Below, piece by piece: positions 17,179-25,246 of a DNA stretch of 64,000 bases. The notes beneath the pieces were generated by a model that worked only from the letters and a program-made list of their open reading frames with translations, was not told the origin of the DNA and did not search any database. Every line of letters starts with the position of its first letter. The stretch's first letter is position 1. Position numbers and translations under genes: made by a program. The DNA comes from Streptomyces sp. Isolate_45 (GTDB lineage Bacteria > Actinomycetota > Actinomycetes > Streptomycetales > Streptomycetaceae): the NCBI RefSeq assembly GCF_024721315.2, contig NZ_JANFAK020000003.1, positions 1-64,000 on the forward strand, read 5' to 3'.

Positions 17179-18408
17179 TTGTCCGACTCGGCCATCAGTT
17201 TGGGCGTCGGATCGGCAGCTCAGGCCGCTGCCTCGCTCATCAACACCCACCGTCAGCTGGCCGCGAGCCAGAAGGCCAGGGCCGAACAGCACGACTTCGA
17301 CAGGGCCCAGGCCAGTACCCGCTTCGGCCGCGACCTCCAGTTGGAGGCGATCCGCCATCAGCGTCAGTTCGAACTGCGCCACCTCGACTCCGAACTCCGC
17401 AAGCGGGAATCGTTGGAGGCGCTCGGCCACAGGACCCTCTTCGACACCTACCCCGTGACCGAAGGCCCCGGCCACCTGCGCGACAGCCTGCGGCTGCTCG
17501 CCCCGGACCTGTCCGACCTCCCGCCCGTCCTCCTGCTCCCGCAGTTCCACGGCTCCGCCGCGGCCCACTGGTCGGGGCTGCGGACCACGCTCATCGCGTC
17601 CCTGCGCCGCGCCCTCGGCGCCGACGGCCTGGTGGAGTTCCAGGAGATCGACGGCGCCATATCCTGGCCCCACGCCGGGCTCTACTGGAACGACCTCTAC
17701 GGACTGCCCGCCCTCGTCGTCCAGGTGTCCCTCTTCCGCGACACCCTGGACCTCGCCCTCGGCGGCTGCCACCTGCGCGCCGGCAGCGGCGACCCGCCCG
17801 CCGAACCGATGCGCACCGTCCACCGCCACCGCCGCGGGCCGCGGGCGCGGTGGACCGAGAAGGAGGTCGCGCGCCTCAACGCCGTCGCCCCTCCCGCCCT
17901 CGCTCTGGACGTCCCCGGTGACGAGGAGGGCCACAGTCTGCTGGAGATAGAACTGGCCGCGCGCTCCGTCACCGCGGTGGTCACCGCCGCCGTCGACGCG
18001 TACTGGCTCGCCGTGGCCGTCCGCTACCGCCAGCGCTTCGACGACGCCGTGGCCCTGCTCGGCCCCGACGCCCTCGCCGACTGGCCCGCAGACCTGGGCG
18101 TTCCCATCGCCCAAGTGGCAGACCCCGCACACCACTTGCTCACCGTCGCTCGCCGCGAGGCGGCGCGCGGCCGGACCGCCGAGGCCGGGGCCGCGTTGCA
18201 GCAGTCCCTCGCCGCCCTCACCCACCCCGACTACGCCCTCACCGGGCCGCCGTACCCGTCCGACGACGAGGTCGCCGAGCACCTGCTCGAAACGGACCCG
18301 CGGTACACCGAGGCCCTCCGGGAAACCGTCGCCGCGCTCGACGGCACCGAGGACGGCCCGTCCACGCTGGTCGCCGCGGAAGTACGGGAGGTGCTCGATG
18401 CCCGATGA
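17179..18408 (+). CDS. coiled-coil partner protein of a dynamin-like GTPase (unknown family)
   Basis: 409 residues from TTG with AGGAGG 5 nt upstream. Residues 1-25 are small and hydrophobic ('GVGSAAQAAASLI'). Residues 26-85 are highly charged, Gln/Arg/Glu-rich helix ('RHQRQFELRHLDSELRKRES'), likely a coiled coil. Residues about 110-200 look alpha/beta ('LPPVLLLPQFHGSAAAHW', 'YGLPALVVQVSLFRD'), and the C-terminal half is helical with Ala/Arg repeats that resemble TPR-like packing ('VARREAARGRTAEAGAALQQSLAAL'). No enzymatic motif is seen. The stop overlaps the GTPase gene by 11 bp, so both are made together; a scaffold, adaptor or regulator of the GTPase is inferred. Confidence 0.8.
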   Translation: MSDSAISLGVGSAAQAAASLINTHRQLAASQKARAEQHDFDRAQASTRFGRDLQLEAIRHQRQFELRHLDSELRKRESLEALGHRTLFDTYPVTEGPGHLRDSLRLLAPDLSDLPPVLLLPQFHGSAAAHWSGLRTTLIASLRRALGADGLVEFQEIDGAISWPHAGLYWNDLYGLPALVVQVSLFRDTLDLALGGCHLRAGSGDPPAEPMRTVHRHRRGPRARWTEKEVARLNAVAPPALALDVPGDEEGHSLLEIELAARSVTAVVTAAVDAYWLAVAVRYRQRFDDAVALLGPDALADWPADLGVPIAQVADPAHHLLTVARREAARGRTAEAGAALQQSLAALTHPDYALTGPPYPSDDEVAEHLLETDPRYTEALRETVAALDGTEDGPSTLVAAEVREVLDAR

Positions 18409-20224
18409 CACCCTCGACCTGGCGGAACTCCCGGCCGCCCTCGAAAGCCACCACGCCCTGCTGCCGGAACCCGAAGCGGCCGTGGCCGAGGCCGTCACCG
18501 CCCTGCGCAACGCGTGCGAACGCTCCCACCTGGCCGTCCTGGGACCCGAGGGGGCCGGGAAGTCCACCCTCGTCAACGCTCTGGTGGGGGCCGAGGTGGC
18601 CCCGGTGTCGGAGGGCGTGCCCGGCACCGTCGCGCCCGTGCACGTGACGTACGGGTCCGGGCCGCGCTACCGCGTCCTGCGTCGTGCCGGAGGGCAGGGC
18701 CCGGGGCGCCCGGGTATCGAGGAGGAGATTTCCGACCTGGCCGACTTCGAGCACTGGATGCTCCAGGAACACAACCCCCACAACGAATCGGAAGTACTGC
18801 GCGGCGAGATCGAACTGCCCGCTCCCCTGCTGCGCGACGGGCTGCGCCTGGTGGACATGCCCGGCATCGCGGGGGTCTCCGACCAGGTGGCGGCGCAGAC
18901 CGCGAACGACCTGGACGGGCACGCGTTCAGCGTCGTCCTGGTGTCCATGGGGCGGGTCAGCCTCAAGGGGCTCGTGGACATCGTCCGCGACCTGAGCACG
19001 GGTAGCCGGCCCGCGAGGGTCGCCGCCGTCGTGTTCAACGAGTTCGACCGCCGCCCCCTCACCCCCGAACGCCTGCGGGAGCGGCTCACCATGCGACGGC
19101 GCAGCGTGACGGAACTGCTCCTGCCGCTCGATGAGGACGGCTCTCTCGGCCTCGCGCAGGCCTCCGTGCACTGCCTCTGCCTGGCCGACCCGGAGCAGAT
19201 CCTCCTGGAACGCCTGCGAGCCCGGCTCCTGGAGCGGATCCGTCGTGACGTGGGGGACACCGTCGCCGTCACCGCCCAGTACGCCTTCCCCGTGCTGGAC
19301 GCGGCCCTGGCCCGCCGCGAGACCCGTGTGCTCGACGTACTGGCGGGCCGCATCGGGCGTGACGAAATCCGCCGGCACCAGGACGAGGTGCTCGGGGGAG
19401 TCGACCGGGGCCGGGGCGAACAGGGCGACCGTCGCCGCGGCGAACCGGCCGAGCCCGACGCGCTGGACCGCATCGAGCTCGCCACGCGCGTGGCGGAATG
19501 GCGCAGCGTGGAGCAGGCCTTCCTGACCGAAGTCCAGCGGATCACGGTGTTCCTGGACGCGGTGAAAGCCCGGATCTTCCAGCCGAGCACGATCTCCAAA
19601 TCCGTCGCCGATGGCGTCACCGTGGAGATCCAGGAAATGCTCGACACGTCGAGTCGGCGCCTTGCGGTCGCCTCGGAGCCCGGGCTGGTTCGGCTCGCCG
19701 CGGAACTGGAGGCGTACGTAGGCGAACGCGAGGCGCGCTTCGACCACCAGGTGCCCACCGGACTCCACCGCAGGGCCGGCCGCGTCGCCTCGACCACACC
19801 GTTGGAGGCAGGCAGGTACCAGTACCGGAGTGCCGGTGACGGATGGAGGCAGTTCGTGTCCCAGGACAACTCCGAGATCGTCAAGATGGCCGCCACGATC
19901 GTCTTTCCGGTCGTCCACTATGCGGCGGGCGGGCACCGGGGGCACACCCTCAACCGGATCAACTCCCTGCGCCGGAACGTCTCGTCCGCGCTCGCGGGCA
20001 CCCCGCAAACCCCGGCTGAGCGCTGGGCCGACCAGCGCACGGCCTTGGTCGCGGAGGCCCGGGCCTGCGTCCTGGAGCGGATCGAGAGCCTCGGCGACAT
20101 GGCGGCGGGACGGCAGGCGCCCATGACCTCCGCCCTGAGGGGACACCTCAACCGGTTGGACGGGGCCCGCAAGGACCTCGCGGACCGTGGACGGACGGTG
20201 AGGCCGAAGTCGGGCGCCCGGTGA
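18398..20224 (+). CDS. bacterial dynamin-like GTPase
   Basis: 608 residues. The GTPase domain occupies about 40-260: G1 'GPEGAGKST' (49-57), a G2 candidate Thr77 in 'PGTVAPVHV', G3 'DMPG' (153-156) and a G4 variant 'NEFD' (214-217) in place of NKxD. Long helices follow, as in the bundle/stalk of dynamins. A hydrophobic stretch at about 494-511 ('IVKMAATIVFPVVHYAAG') could be a membrane-inserting paddle. It is shorter than the two-GTPase B. subtilis DynA and comparable in size to other single-domain bacterial dynamins. Membrane remodelling or protection is the known theme of the family; the role here is inferred. It is encoded with the overlapping upstream coiled-coil gene. Confidence 0.85.
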   Translation: MPDDTLDLAELPAALESHHALLPEPEAAVAEAVTALRNACERSHLAVLGPEGAGKSTLVNALVGAEVAPVSEGVPGTVAPVHVTYGSGPRYRVLRRAGGQGPGRPGIEEEISDLADFEHWMLQEHNPHNESEVLRGEIELPAPLLRDGLRLVDMPGIAGVSDQVAAQTANDLDGHAFSVVLVSMGRVSLKGLVDIVRDLSTGSRPARVAAVVFNEFDRRPLTPERLRERLTMRRRSVTELLLPLDEDGSLGLAQASVHCLCLADPEQILLERLRARLLERIRRDVGDTVAVTAQYAFPVLDAALARRETRVLDVLAGRIGRDEIRRHQDEVLGGVDRGRGEQGDRRRGEPAEPDALDRIELATRVAEWRSVEQAFLTEVQRITVFLDAVKARIFQPSTISKSVADGVTVEIQEMLDTSSRRLAVASEPGLVRLAAELEAYVGEREARFDHQVPTGLHRRAGRVASTTPLEAGRYQYRSAGDGWRQFVSQDNSEIVKMAATIVFPVVHYAAGGHRGHTLNRINSLRRNVSSALAGTPQTPAERWADQRTALVAEARACVLERIESLGDMAAGRQAPMTSALRGHLNRLDGARKDLADRGRTVRPKSGAR

Positions 20225-20291
20225 ACCTGGGGTCGGGACCGACCGGGACGCGCGCGCCGCACGCGCGTTCCGGCCGGTCCCCGCTCCCGGC

Positions 20292-20654
20292 CTACTCCCA
20301 GGAGCCGCCGACGCCGTACTCGGTGGTCTGCGTCTGCGTAGGGCCGTCGGTGGTCCGGGTCTCCTCGGTGTACACCTCCCCGCGTGCCGAGAAGTGGGAG
20401 TCGTCCCCCGTCGGATTGACCGGGGTGCAGGCCCCGCCGGTCGTCGGCCCGTCGTCCCAGGCGTCCGGGTAGTCCACGCTCACCTCGCCACCGTAGGAGT
20501 CCCGGACCGTGTGAGACCCCTCTCCCGTGGTTTCCTGGGTCGTGCGGCGGACTTCGAGATCGAACGATCCTCCGCTCCCCGATCCGCCTCCCTCTCCCCG
20601 CACGCCCTCGCCCGCCGGCGCCGACTCCTGGCTCATCTCTTCCGAACCCGGCAC
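20292..20654 (-). CDS. small hydrophilic conserved hypothetical protein
   Basis: 120 residues from a GTG at 20654 preceded by GGGAAGGGGG; an ATG six codons in is an alternative. The protein is acidic and Gly/Ser/Thr/Asp-rich, without signal peptide or membrane helix ('GGGSGSGGSFDLEVRRTTQET'). One Cys occurs in 'GGACTPVNPTGDDSHFS'. It ends Gly-Ser-Trp-Glu. Low complexity suggests an intrinsically disordered protein. Convergent with the dynamin gene, with a 67-bp gap. Confidence 0.6.
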   Translation of the reverse strand: MPGSEEMSQESAPAGEGVRGEGGGSGSGGSFDLEVRRTTQETTGEGSHTVRDSYGGEVSVDYPDAWDDGPTTGGACTPVNPTGDDSHFSARGEVYTEETRTTDGPTQTQTTEYGVGGSWE

Positions 20655-20961
20655 GTGTGCCCCCTTCCCAGGACGGCGGTGCCCTCGCGACCCCGCCCGG
20701 AACACCCCCTTCCCGGACGAAAGGGCCGCTACACCGACGAAGGTTGAAGGGCGGGTCGGCCCCGTTCCGTCCGTACGTCGGCCCGCCCGTCCGGTCCGGC
20801 CGGTCATGTGCGCGGTGTTTGCCCCGGGTTGTTCCTGATCCGACCCTGCGGGCTTCCTTAAGGGAACGTGAAGTACCCCTTCCTGGCGCTCCTTTCGCTG
20901 ATCACCGGCCTAGTCTCGATCGCACCACCCCCCTCCCCTCTCTCTGTGAGGTGCTACAGGC
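20655..20961. other. 307-bp intergenic region with divergent promoters
   Basis: No supportable gene. The left part should hold the promoter of the small hydrophilic protein gene. The right part holds a 23-bp motif (20853-20875) and a -10 box TAGTCT (20911-20916) for the CAP-domain gene; see that entry. Confidence 0.7.
20853..20916 (+). promoter_or_regulatory. regulated promoter of the CAP-domain gene (shared motif copy 1)
   Basis: A 23-bp motif, CTTCCTTAAGGGAACGTGAA plus GTA, at 20853-20875 is followed at a start-to-end distance of 36 nt by TAGTCT (20911-20916). The same motif (17 of 23 positions) and the same 36-nt distance to TAGGCT occur at 22868-22931. Position about -48 to -70 relative to the predicted start fits an activator of the OmpR/PhoB class. 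Confidence 0.7.
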
Positions 20962-21867
20962 ATGAGTCGCAGCCGAACTCCCGCAACGCCGTCCCGGATC
21001 GACGCACGACGGAAGAAGACGGTGCGCACCCGCATCGTCCTGTCCGTCACCGCGGCGTCGGCGGCCGCGGCGGTCGCGGTCGGCGTCGCCGTGGCCGACT
21101 CCGACGGCGGCTCGCGAGCGGACCGTGCCGACGGAGCCACCGGTCGGCAGGCCGCGACGACGGCCCCCGGTGACCTCCCCGGCGGCGGGGCGTCGGCGAC
21201 CCCCACGTCCACCCCGGCCTCTCCCTCCCCCTCGTTGAGCGCCGAGGCCGCCGCCGCGACGGGGTCGTTGCCCGCGGCGCCGCCCACGGCGGACGCCACC
21301 GGATCCACCGGCTCCGCCGCCCCCACGAAGCCCGCGGCGGCGGACGACGACGCCCCGGCCCAGCCGAAGGCTCCCGAGACCCGCAAGCCGACGCGTACGG
21401 CCGCCCCGACCGGTGGCGGCGGTACCTCGGGCGGTTCCGGCGGTACCTCCGGCGGCTCCGGCGGATCCGGTGGCAGCACCTCGGGCGACTCCGAGTCCGC
21501 GGTCCTCGCCCTGGTCAACAAGGAGCGGGCCACGGCCGGCTGCGGCCCGCTGACCGCGAACGCCAAGCTGAACTCCGCCGCCCGGGCGTACAGCGACACC
21601 ATGGCGCGCAGCGGCGTCATGTCCCACACCGGACCCGACGGGTCCACCATGACGAGCCGAGTGGAGGCCGCCGGCTACGCCTGGTCCCGCCTGGGCGAGA
21701 ACATAGCCCGCGGTCAGGCCGACGCCGACGCGGTCATGAAGGCGTGGATGAACAGCTCCGGCCACCGGGCCAACATCCTCAACTGCGCTTTCCGGGAGAT
21801 CGGCATAGGCGTCCACAAGGGCGACGGCGGCCCGTGGTGGACGCAGAACTTCGGCGCACCGAGGTAG
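20962..21867 (+). CDS. secreted or membrane-anchored CAP (SCP/PR1-like) domain protein
   Basis: 301 residues. An Arg/Lys-rich N-terminus precedes one hydrophobic helix (about 25-46) that acts as signal anchor or signal peptide. A 125-residue Ala/Pro/Ser/Thr-rich linker with Gly-Gly-Ser repeats follows. Residues about 178-301 form a CAP domain: 'LVNKERATAGCGPL', 'MSHTGPDGSTM', 'GENIARGQADADAVMKAWMN', 'SSGHRANIL' and 'WWTQNFG'. The putative metal-site His residues in the second and fourth segments are present. Bacterial CAP proteins are extracellular and often linked to envelope or adhesion functions; the activity is unknown. A GAGG site and a regulated promoter lie upstream. Confidence 0.9.
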   Translation: MSRSRTPATPSRIDARRKKTVRTRIVLSVTAASAAAAVAVGVAVADSDGGSRADRADGATGRQAATTAPGDLPGGGASATPTSTPASPSPSLSAEAAAATGSLPAAPPTADATGSTGSAAPTKPAAADDDAPAQPKAPETRKPTRTAAPTGGGGTSGGSGGTSGGSGGSGGSTSGDSESAVLALVNKERATAGCGPLTANAKLNSAARAYSDTMARSGVMSHTGPDGSTMTSRVEAAGYAWSRLGENIARGQADADAVMKAWMNSSGHRANILNCAFREIGIGVHKGDGGPWWTQNFGAPR

Positions 21868-22093
21868 GAACCGCATCAGGAAGCGTCCCGGCGACCGTCA
21901 AGCCCCCAGGTACGGTCGCCGAGCGGCAGGCGTCCTCCGACCCGTTCGCGGGCCGGAGGACGTCTGCGTTCGTGCCCCCCCGTACGGTTCCGCCCGCCCG
22001 GCGGTCCGGGCGCGGGCGACGGAGAAGGGCGCGGCCGGCGGGGAAGGGGGGAGTCGGTGACGGGCGGCCCGGTCCGTCGGCCACTATGGGGCC

Positions 22094-22669
22094 GTGCCCC
22101 GAATTCCGCGCTACCTGTTCATATGGCTGTCGTGCACGGCCACCAGCGTGACCGCCGTGCTCGCCACGGTCCAGTTCGTGGTCGGCTCGACCCGGCACAC
22201 GCCCCCGGTCGCCCGCTCCGCCCCCACGGTCGTCGAGTCACCGCCGGCCTGGGAAGCGGTGACGGCACCGTCGAGCGGCCCGCCGTCCCCCTCCGCTTCC
22301 GTCACACCGTCCGGGAGCGGCTCGCCCTCCGCGTCGGAACGGCCGTCGCCCTCGACGTCCCCCGCCTCCACGCCGAAGGCCCCGCCGGCCACCACCCGGG
22401 CTCCCGCGCCCAAGCCCGTCGTCGACTGCCAGGAGGGCGGGCCGGGGCTGCACACCATCCCCTCCCAGGGCGGCAAGGCCACGGTCCGCTACGGCGCCCG
22501 CGGCGTGTGCCTGATCTCGGCGGTTCCCGGCAGGGGCTTCAAGGCCACCACGTCGCAGACCTCCGACGACACCCTCACGGTCACGTTCAGCGGCGGGGAC
22601 CACCGGTCGGTCATCACGGCGACCATCGAACCGGTGGCGAAGGCGAGCGTCCGCGAGACGTCGTTCTGA
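22094..22669 (+). CDS. Ser/Pro-rich secreted or membrane-anchored protein
   Basis: 191 residues from GTG. A hydrophobic helix (about residues 7-30) acts as signal or anchor. A 75-residue Pro/Ser/Thr linker follows, then a compact C-terminal beta-rich domain with two Cys ('VVDCQEGGPG', 'GARGVCLIS') that probably form a disulfide. There is no known family assignment. The region just before the GTG has CACTAT 7 nt upstream, so the transcript may be leaderless. It sits between the CAP gene and the redox lipoproteins, all on one strand. Confidence 0.72.
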   Translation: MPRIPRYLFIWLSCTATSVTAVLATVQFVVGSTRHTPPVARSAPTVVESPPAWEAVTAPSSGPPSPSASVTPSGSGSPSASERPSPSTSPASTPKAPPATTRAPAPKPVVDCQEGGPGLHTIPSQGGKATVRYGARGVCLISAVPGRGFKATTSQTSDDTLTVTFSGGDHRSVITATIEPVAKASVRETSF

Positions 22670-22736
22670 CCCACCGCCCCACCGCCCCACCGCCCCACCG
22701 CCCCACCGGCCCACGGCCCCACCGGCCCACCGCCCC
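22670..22736. repeat. tandem 8-bp repeat (CCCCACCG)n
   Basis: Seven to eight imperfect copies of CCCCACCG directly follow the stop codon of the Ser/Pro-rich protein gene. Copies 5-7 vary (CCCCACCGGCCCACGG). It is a simple repeat prone to slippage. Confidence 0.8.
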
Positions 22737-23061
22737 GCCCGGCTCCGCGCCGCACGGGAGCCGGCCGCCGTGCCCGATCCGCACCATCCGCCGCTCCCGT
22801 CACCTTTCACCCCTGTGGCGGCTTACGCACGCCGATCAACGGGTTCCGTCGAAGCGGAAGGTGAGCTCTTCCTTAGGGCAACCTCAAGATCGGACCGGGA
22901 CGGCCCACGAGGGGGCGCCGGGCCCTAGGCTCGCGTCAGCCGAGCGGCCTCGGCATCCCGGGCGTGACGTCCCGGAGATCCGTCGGGCCGTCGGCTTCAC
23001 CGAGTCGGGAGGCGTCGCCGTCCCTCCCGCCGTCCGAACCGCGCCTTGGGGTGTCTTCGCC
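22737..23061. other. 325-bp region carrying the promoter of the redox lipoprotein operon
   Basis: No gene is supported. The region contains the second copy of the shared 23-bp motif (22868-22890) and TAGGCT (22926-22931), then a predicted leader of about 124 nt before the thioredoxin lipoprotein start. Confidence 0.65.
22868..22931 (+). promoter_or_regulatory. regulated promoter of the redox lipoprotein operon (shared motif copy 2)
   Basis: CTTCCTTAGGGCAACCTCAA plus GAT at 22868-22890, ungapped match of 17/23 to the copy at 20853-20875; TAGGCT begins 36 nt after its end, exactly as in the first copy. Conserved positions are CTTCCTTA, GG, AAC, T and AAG. Confidence 0.7.
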
Positions 23062-23853
23062 ATGAGTCCTCGCCCGCTCCGACCCGCCCGCGCCCGCCGG
23101 GACGCACAGCCGGGATCCCCCGCCCGTCCGGTGGCGCGCCTGCCACTGGTGGCCGCAGCCGTTCTCGCGGCGGGACTGACCGCCGCCTGCGGCACGTCCT
23201 CCCCGCCCGTCGGCGCCGCCGCCGCGTCCGTCGCCGGACCGTCGTCGGAGGCCTCGTCCTCCGACGCCGCGTCGGCCACCGCGTCGGCGTCGGCGTCCGC
23301 GGCCGGGCAGGCGTCCCCGAGCACGTCGCCCCCGGCCCCGCCCTCCACGTCCGCGAGCACCCCGACCGGCTCCTCGCCGACCCCGTCCAGGACCAGGACG
23401 GCAACCCCCACCCGTACTCCCTCCCAGCCGCCCCGGACATCGGCCGCGCCCGCGCCCGCCCGGATACCCGGGCCCGGCTACGACAGCTCGGTCGGGCAGG
23501 CGCAGGTCGACGCGGCGCTGCGCGCGGCCAAGGCCGACGGGAGGATGGTCCTCCTCGACTTCGGCGCCAACTGGTGCGGCAACTGCAAGGCGGCCGACAA
23601 GGTGTTCGCGCAGCCGCAGACGGCGGCCCTCCTCGGCGAGTCGTACCACCTGGTCAAGGTCGACATCGGCGGCAGCAGCTCCGCCGCCTCCGCGCTCCTG
23701 CGCAAGTACAGCCCCGGCGGCGGCAGTTACAAGATGCCCGTCCTGGTCGTCCTCTCACCGTCCGGCACGGTGCGCACCGACACGCACGCCACGGGCAATC
23801 CGTCCCTGACCGCGGAGGGGCTCAACTCCTTCCTGCGCCTGTGGGCGTCATGA
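23062..23853 (+). CDS. thioredoxin-fold lipoprotein (DsbD-gamma/thiol reductase-like)
   Basis: 263 residues. The N-terminal signal ends 'AAGLTAACG', a lipobox-like site, so the protein is probably lipid-anchored outside the membrane. A 90-residue Ala/Ser/Pro/Thr linker follows. The C-terminal domain (about 145-263) is thioredoxin-like: 'VLLDFGANWCGNCKAADK' with CGNC (Cys172, Cys175) and a cis-Pro at 226 ('KMPVLVV'). The GN dipeptide and the 'DFGANWCGNC' context are like the C-terminal domain of DsbD. The stop overlaps the next gene (ATGA). It probably passes electrons to, or takes them from, the partner lipoprotein. Confidence 0.87.
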   Translation: MSPRPLRPARARRDAQPGSPARPVARLPLVAAAVLAAGLTAACGTSSPPVGAAAASVAGPSSEASSSDAASATASASASAAGQASPSTSPPAPPSTSASTPTGSSPTPSRTRTATPTRTPSQPPRTSAAPAPARIPGPGYDSSVGQAQVDAALRAAKADGRMVLLDFGANWCGNCKAADKVFAQPQTAALLGESYHLVKVDIGGSSSAASALLRKYSPGGGSYKMPVLVVLSPSGTVRTDTHATGNPSLTAEGLNSFLRLWAS

Positions 23854-24425
23854 GACCGCCGCGCACGAACCCGCCCCGCCGGGTGTGGCACGCCCGGCGG
23901 GCACGCCCGGCGGCGGCCCTCCTCGCCCTGACCGCGCTCACCGCCTGCGGCGGACAGCCCCCGGCGGCGGACGCCCCCGCGCCCGTGACCCGCTTCACGG
24001 AGAACGGCGTCACCGTCGCCCTCTCGGTGTCCGCCTGGCAGGCCTCGAAGGGCACCCTGACCGCCGTTTTCACCCCGGAGGACGGCTTCCACCTCTACAG
24101 CACGGAGCTGCCGGCGACCGGCATCGAGGGTGTGGGCAGGCCCACCGCGATGAACGTCACCGGCGCCCTCACGGCGGAGGGCGAACCGAAGGCCGCCTCG
24201 AAGGTGAGCGACATCAACCTGCCCGGCGTCGACGCACCCGTCCCCGTCTACCCCGACGGCCCGGTCACCGTCACCCTGCCCGTCCGCGCCGGCGCCGACG
24301 GGGACGCGACCGTCCTGTTCGGTTACGCGAGCTGCAGCACCCGGGAGGGCTGCACCATCCCGGTCACCGACCACCCCGTGCGCCTGCGCGTCACCGGCGA
24401 CGGTCCGCGGCTCGCCGCACCCTGA
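23850..24425 (+). CDS. lipoprotein with DsbD N-terminal (alpha)-like domain
   Basis: 191 residues; signal ends in lipobox LTAC. The domain has 'GTLTAVFTPEDGFHLYSTELPATG' (read in part) and 'YPDGPVTVTLPVRAG', as in the immunoglobulin-like DsbD alpha domain. 'GYASCSTREGCTIPV' places two Cys (162, 168) five residues apart, the same C-x5-C spacing as the redox pair of DsbD alpha. It is coupled to the thioredoxin lipoprotein by an ATGA overlap. No DsbD beta (membrane electron carrier) gene is adjacent, so a CcdA/DsbD-like partner elsewhere in the genome is expected. Confidence 0.8.
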   Translation: MRPPRTNPPRRVWHARRARPAAALLALTALTACGGQPPAADAPAPVTRFTENGVTVALSVSAWQASKGTLTAVFTPEDGFHLYSTELPATGIEGVGRPTAMNVTGALTAEGEPKAASKVSDINLPGVDAPVPVYPDGPVTVTLPVRAGADGDATVLFGYASCSTREGCTIPVTDHPVRLRVTGDGPRLAAP

Positions 24426-24511
24426 GGCGTGCCGTGGCGGCGGTCCGGGCGCCGCCCGCCGCCCGCCGCCGCCCGCCGACGCCCTGTCCACGACCTCCGC
24501 GGCCGAGCACC

Positions 24512-24517
24512 TAAGGT
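24512..24517 (+). promoter_or_regulatory. -10 box TAAGGT of a leaderless response regulator transcript
   Basis: TAAGGT ends 6 nt before the ATG, and no ribosome binding site is present between them. This predicts a transcript that begins at the start codon. The shared 23-bp motif found upstream in this block is absent here. Confidence 0.55.
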
Positions 24518-24523
24518 GTCCCC

Positions 24524-25246
24524 ATGCCCAGCGTCCTCGTCGTGGAAGACGACCCCAGCATCCGCCAGTCACTCATCGAGGTCCTGGCGGAACACGGGTA
24601 TGCCGTACGGAGCGTGGGCGACGGTTTCGGCGCCCTGCGGGAGATCACCCGGATACCCGTCGACGCGGTGGTACTCGACCTCGGACTGCCCGACCTGGAC
24701 GGAGGGGACGCCCTCCGCATGATCCGCGGCATCTCATCCGTCCCCGTCCTCGTGGCCACCGCCCGCGACGACGAGACGGAGATCATCAAGCTCCTCAACG
24801 CGGGCGCGGACGACTACCTGGTCAAGCCCTTCTCCGGCGGCCAGCTCATCGCCCGCCTCTCCGCCGTCCTGCGCCGCACCACTCACGTCGCGCCGGCGCA
24901 TCCGACCGGCGGCCCCGGACCGGCACCGGCCGCCGAACCGCTGCGGGCGACCACCGTCGGCGAACTCAGCGTCGATCCCGCCGCCCGCACCGCGCACCTG
25001 GCCGGCCTGGAGCTCCACCTCACCCGCAGGGAGTTCGACCTCCTGGCCTTCCTCGCCCACCACACCGGTCAGGTCGTCTCCAAACGCCGGTTGCTGAGCG
25101 AGGTCTGGCGCGAGCCGTACGTGGACGACCAGACCGTCGACGTCCACCTGTCGTCCCTGCGCCGCAAGCTCGGCGAACGGGCCTCGGCCCCGCGCTACCT
25201 GCTGACCGTCCGGGGCGTCGGCATCAAACTGGTGGCCCCCCGTTGA
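24524..25246 (+). CDS. OmpR/PhoB-family response regulator
   Basis: 240 residues. Receiver domain: acidic pair Asp9-Asp10, phosphoacceptor Asp52 in 'VVLDLGLPD', Thr79 and Lys101 ('LVKPFSGG'). A 30-residue Pro/Ala linker leads to a winged-helix DNA-binding domain: 'LELHLTRREFDLLAFLAHHTGQVV' in part, then 'DQTVDVHLSSLRRKLGE' and 'YLLTVRGVGIKLV'. Its stop overlaps the TTG start of the histidine kinase gene. It is a candidate regulator of the two upstream promoters that share a motif. Confidence 0.92.
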   Translation: MPSVLVVEDDPSIRQSLIEVLAEHGYAVRSVGDGFGALREITRIPVDAVVLDLGLPDLDGGDALRMIRGISSVPVLVATARDDETEIIKLLNAGADDYLVKPFSGGQLIARLSAVLRRTTHVAPAHPTGGPGPAPAAEPLRATTVGELSVDPAARTAHLAGLELHLTRREFDLLAFLAHHTGQVVSKRRLLSEVWREPYVDDQTVDVHLSSLRRKLGERASAPRYLLTVRGVGIKLVAPR

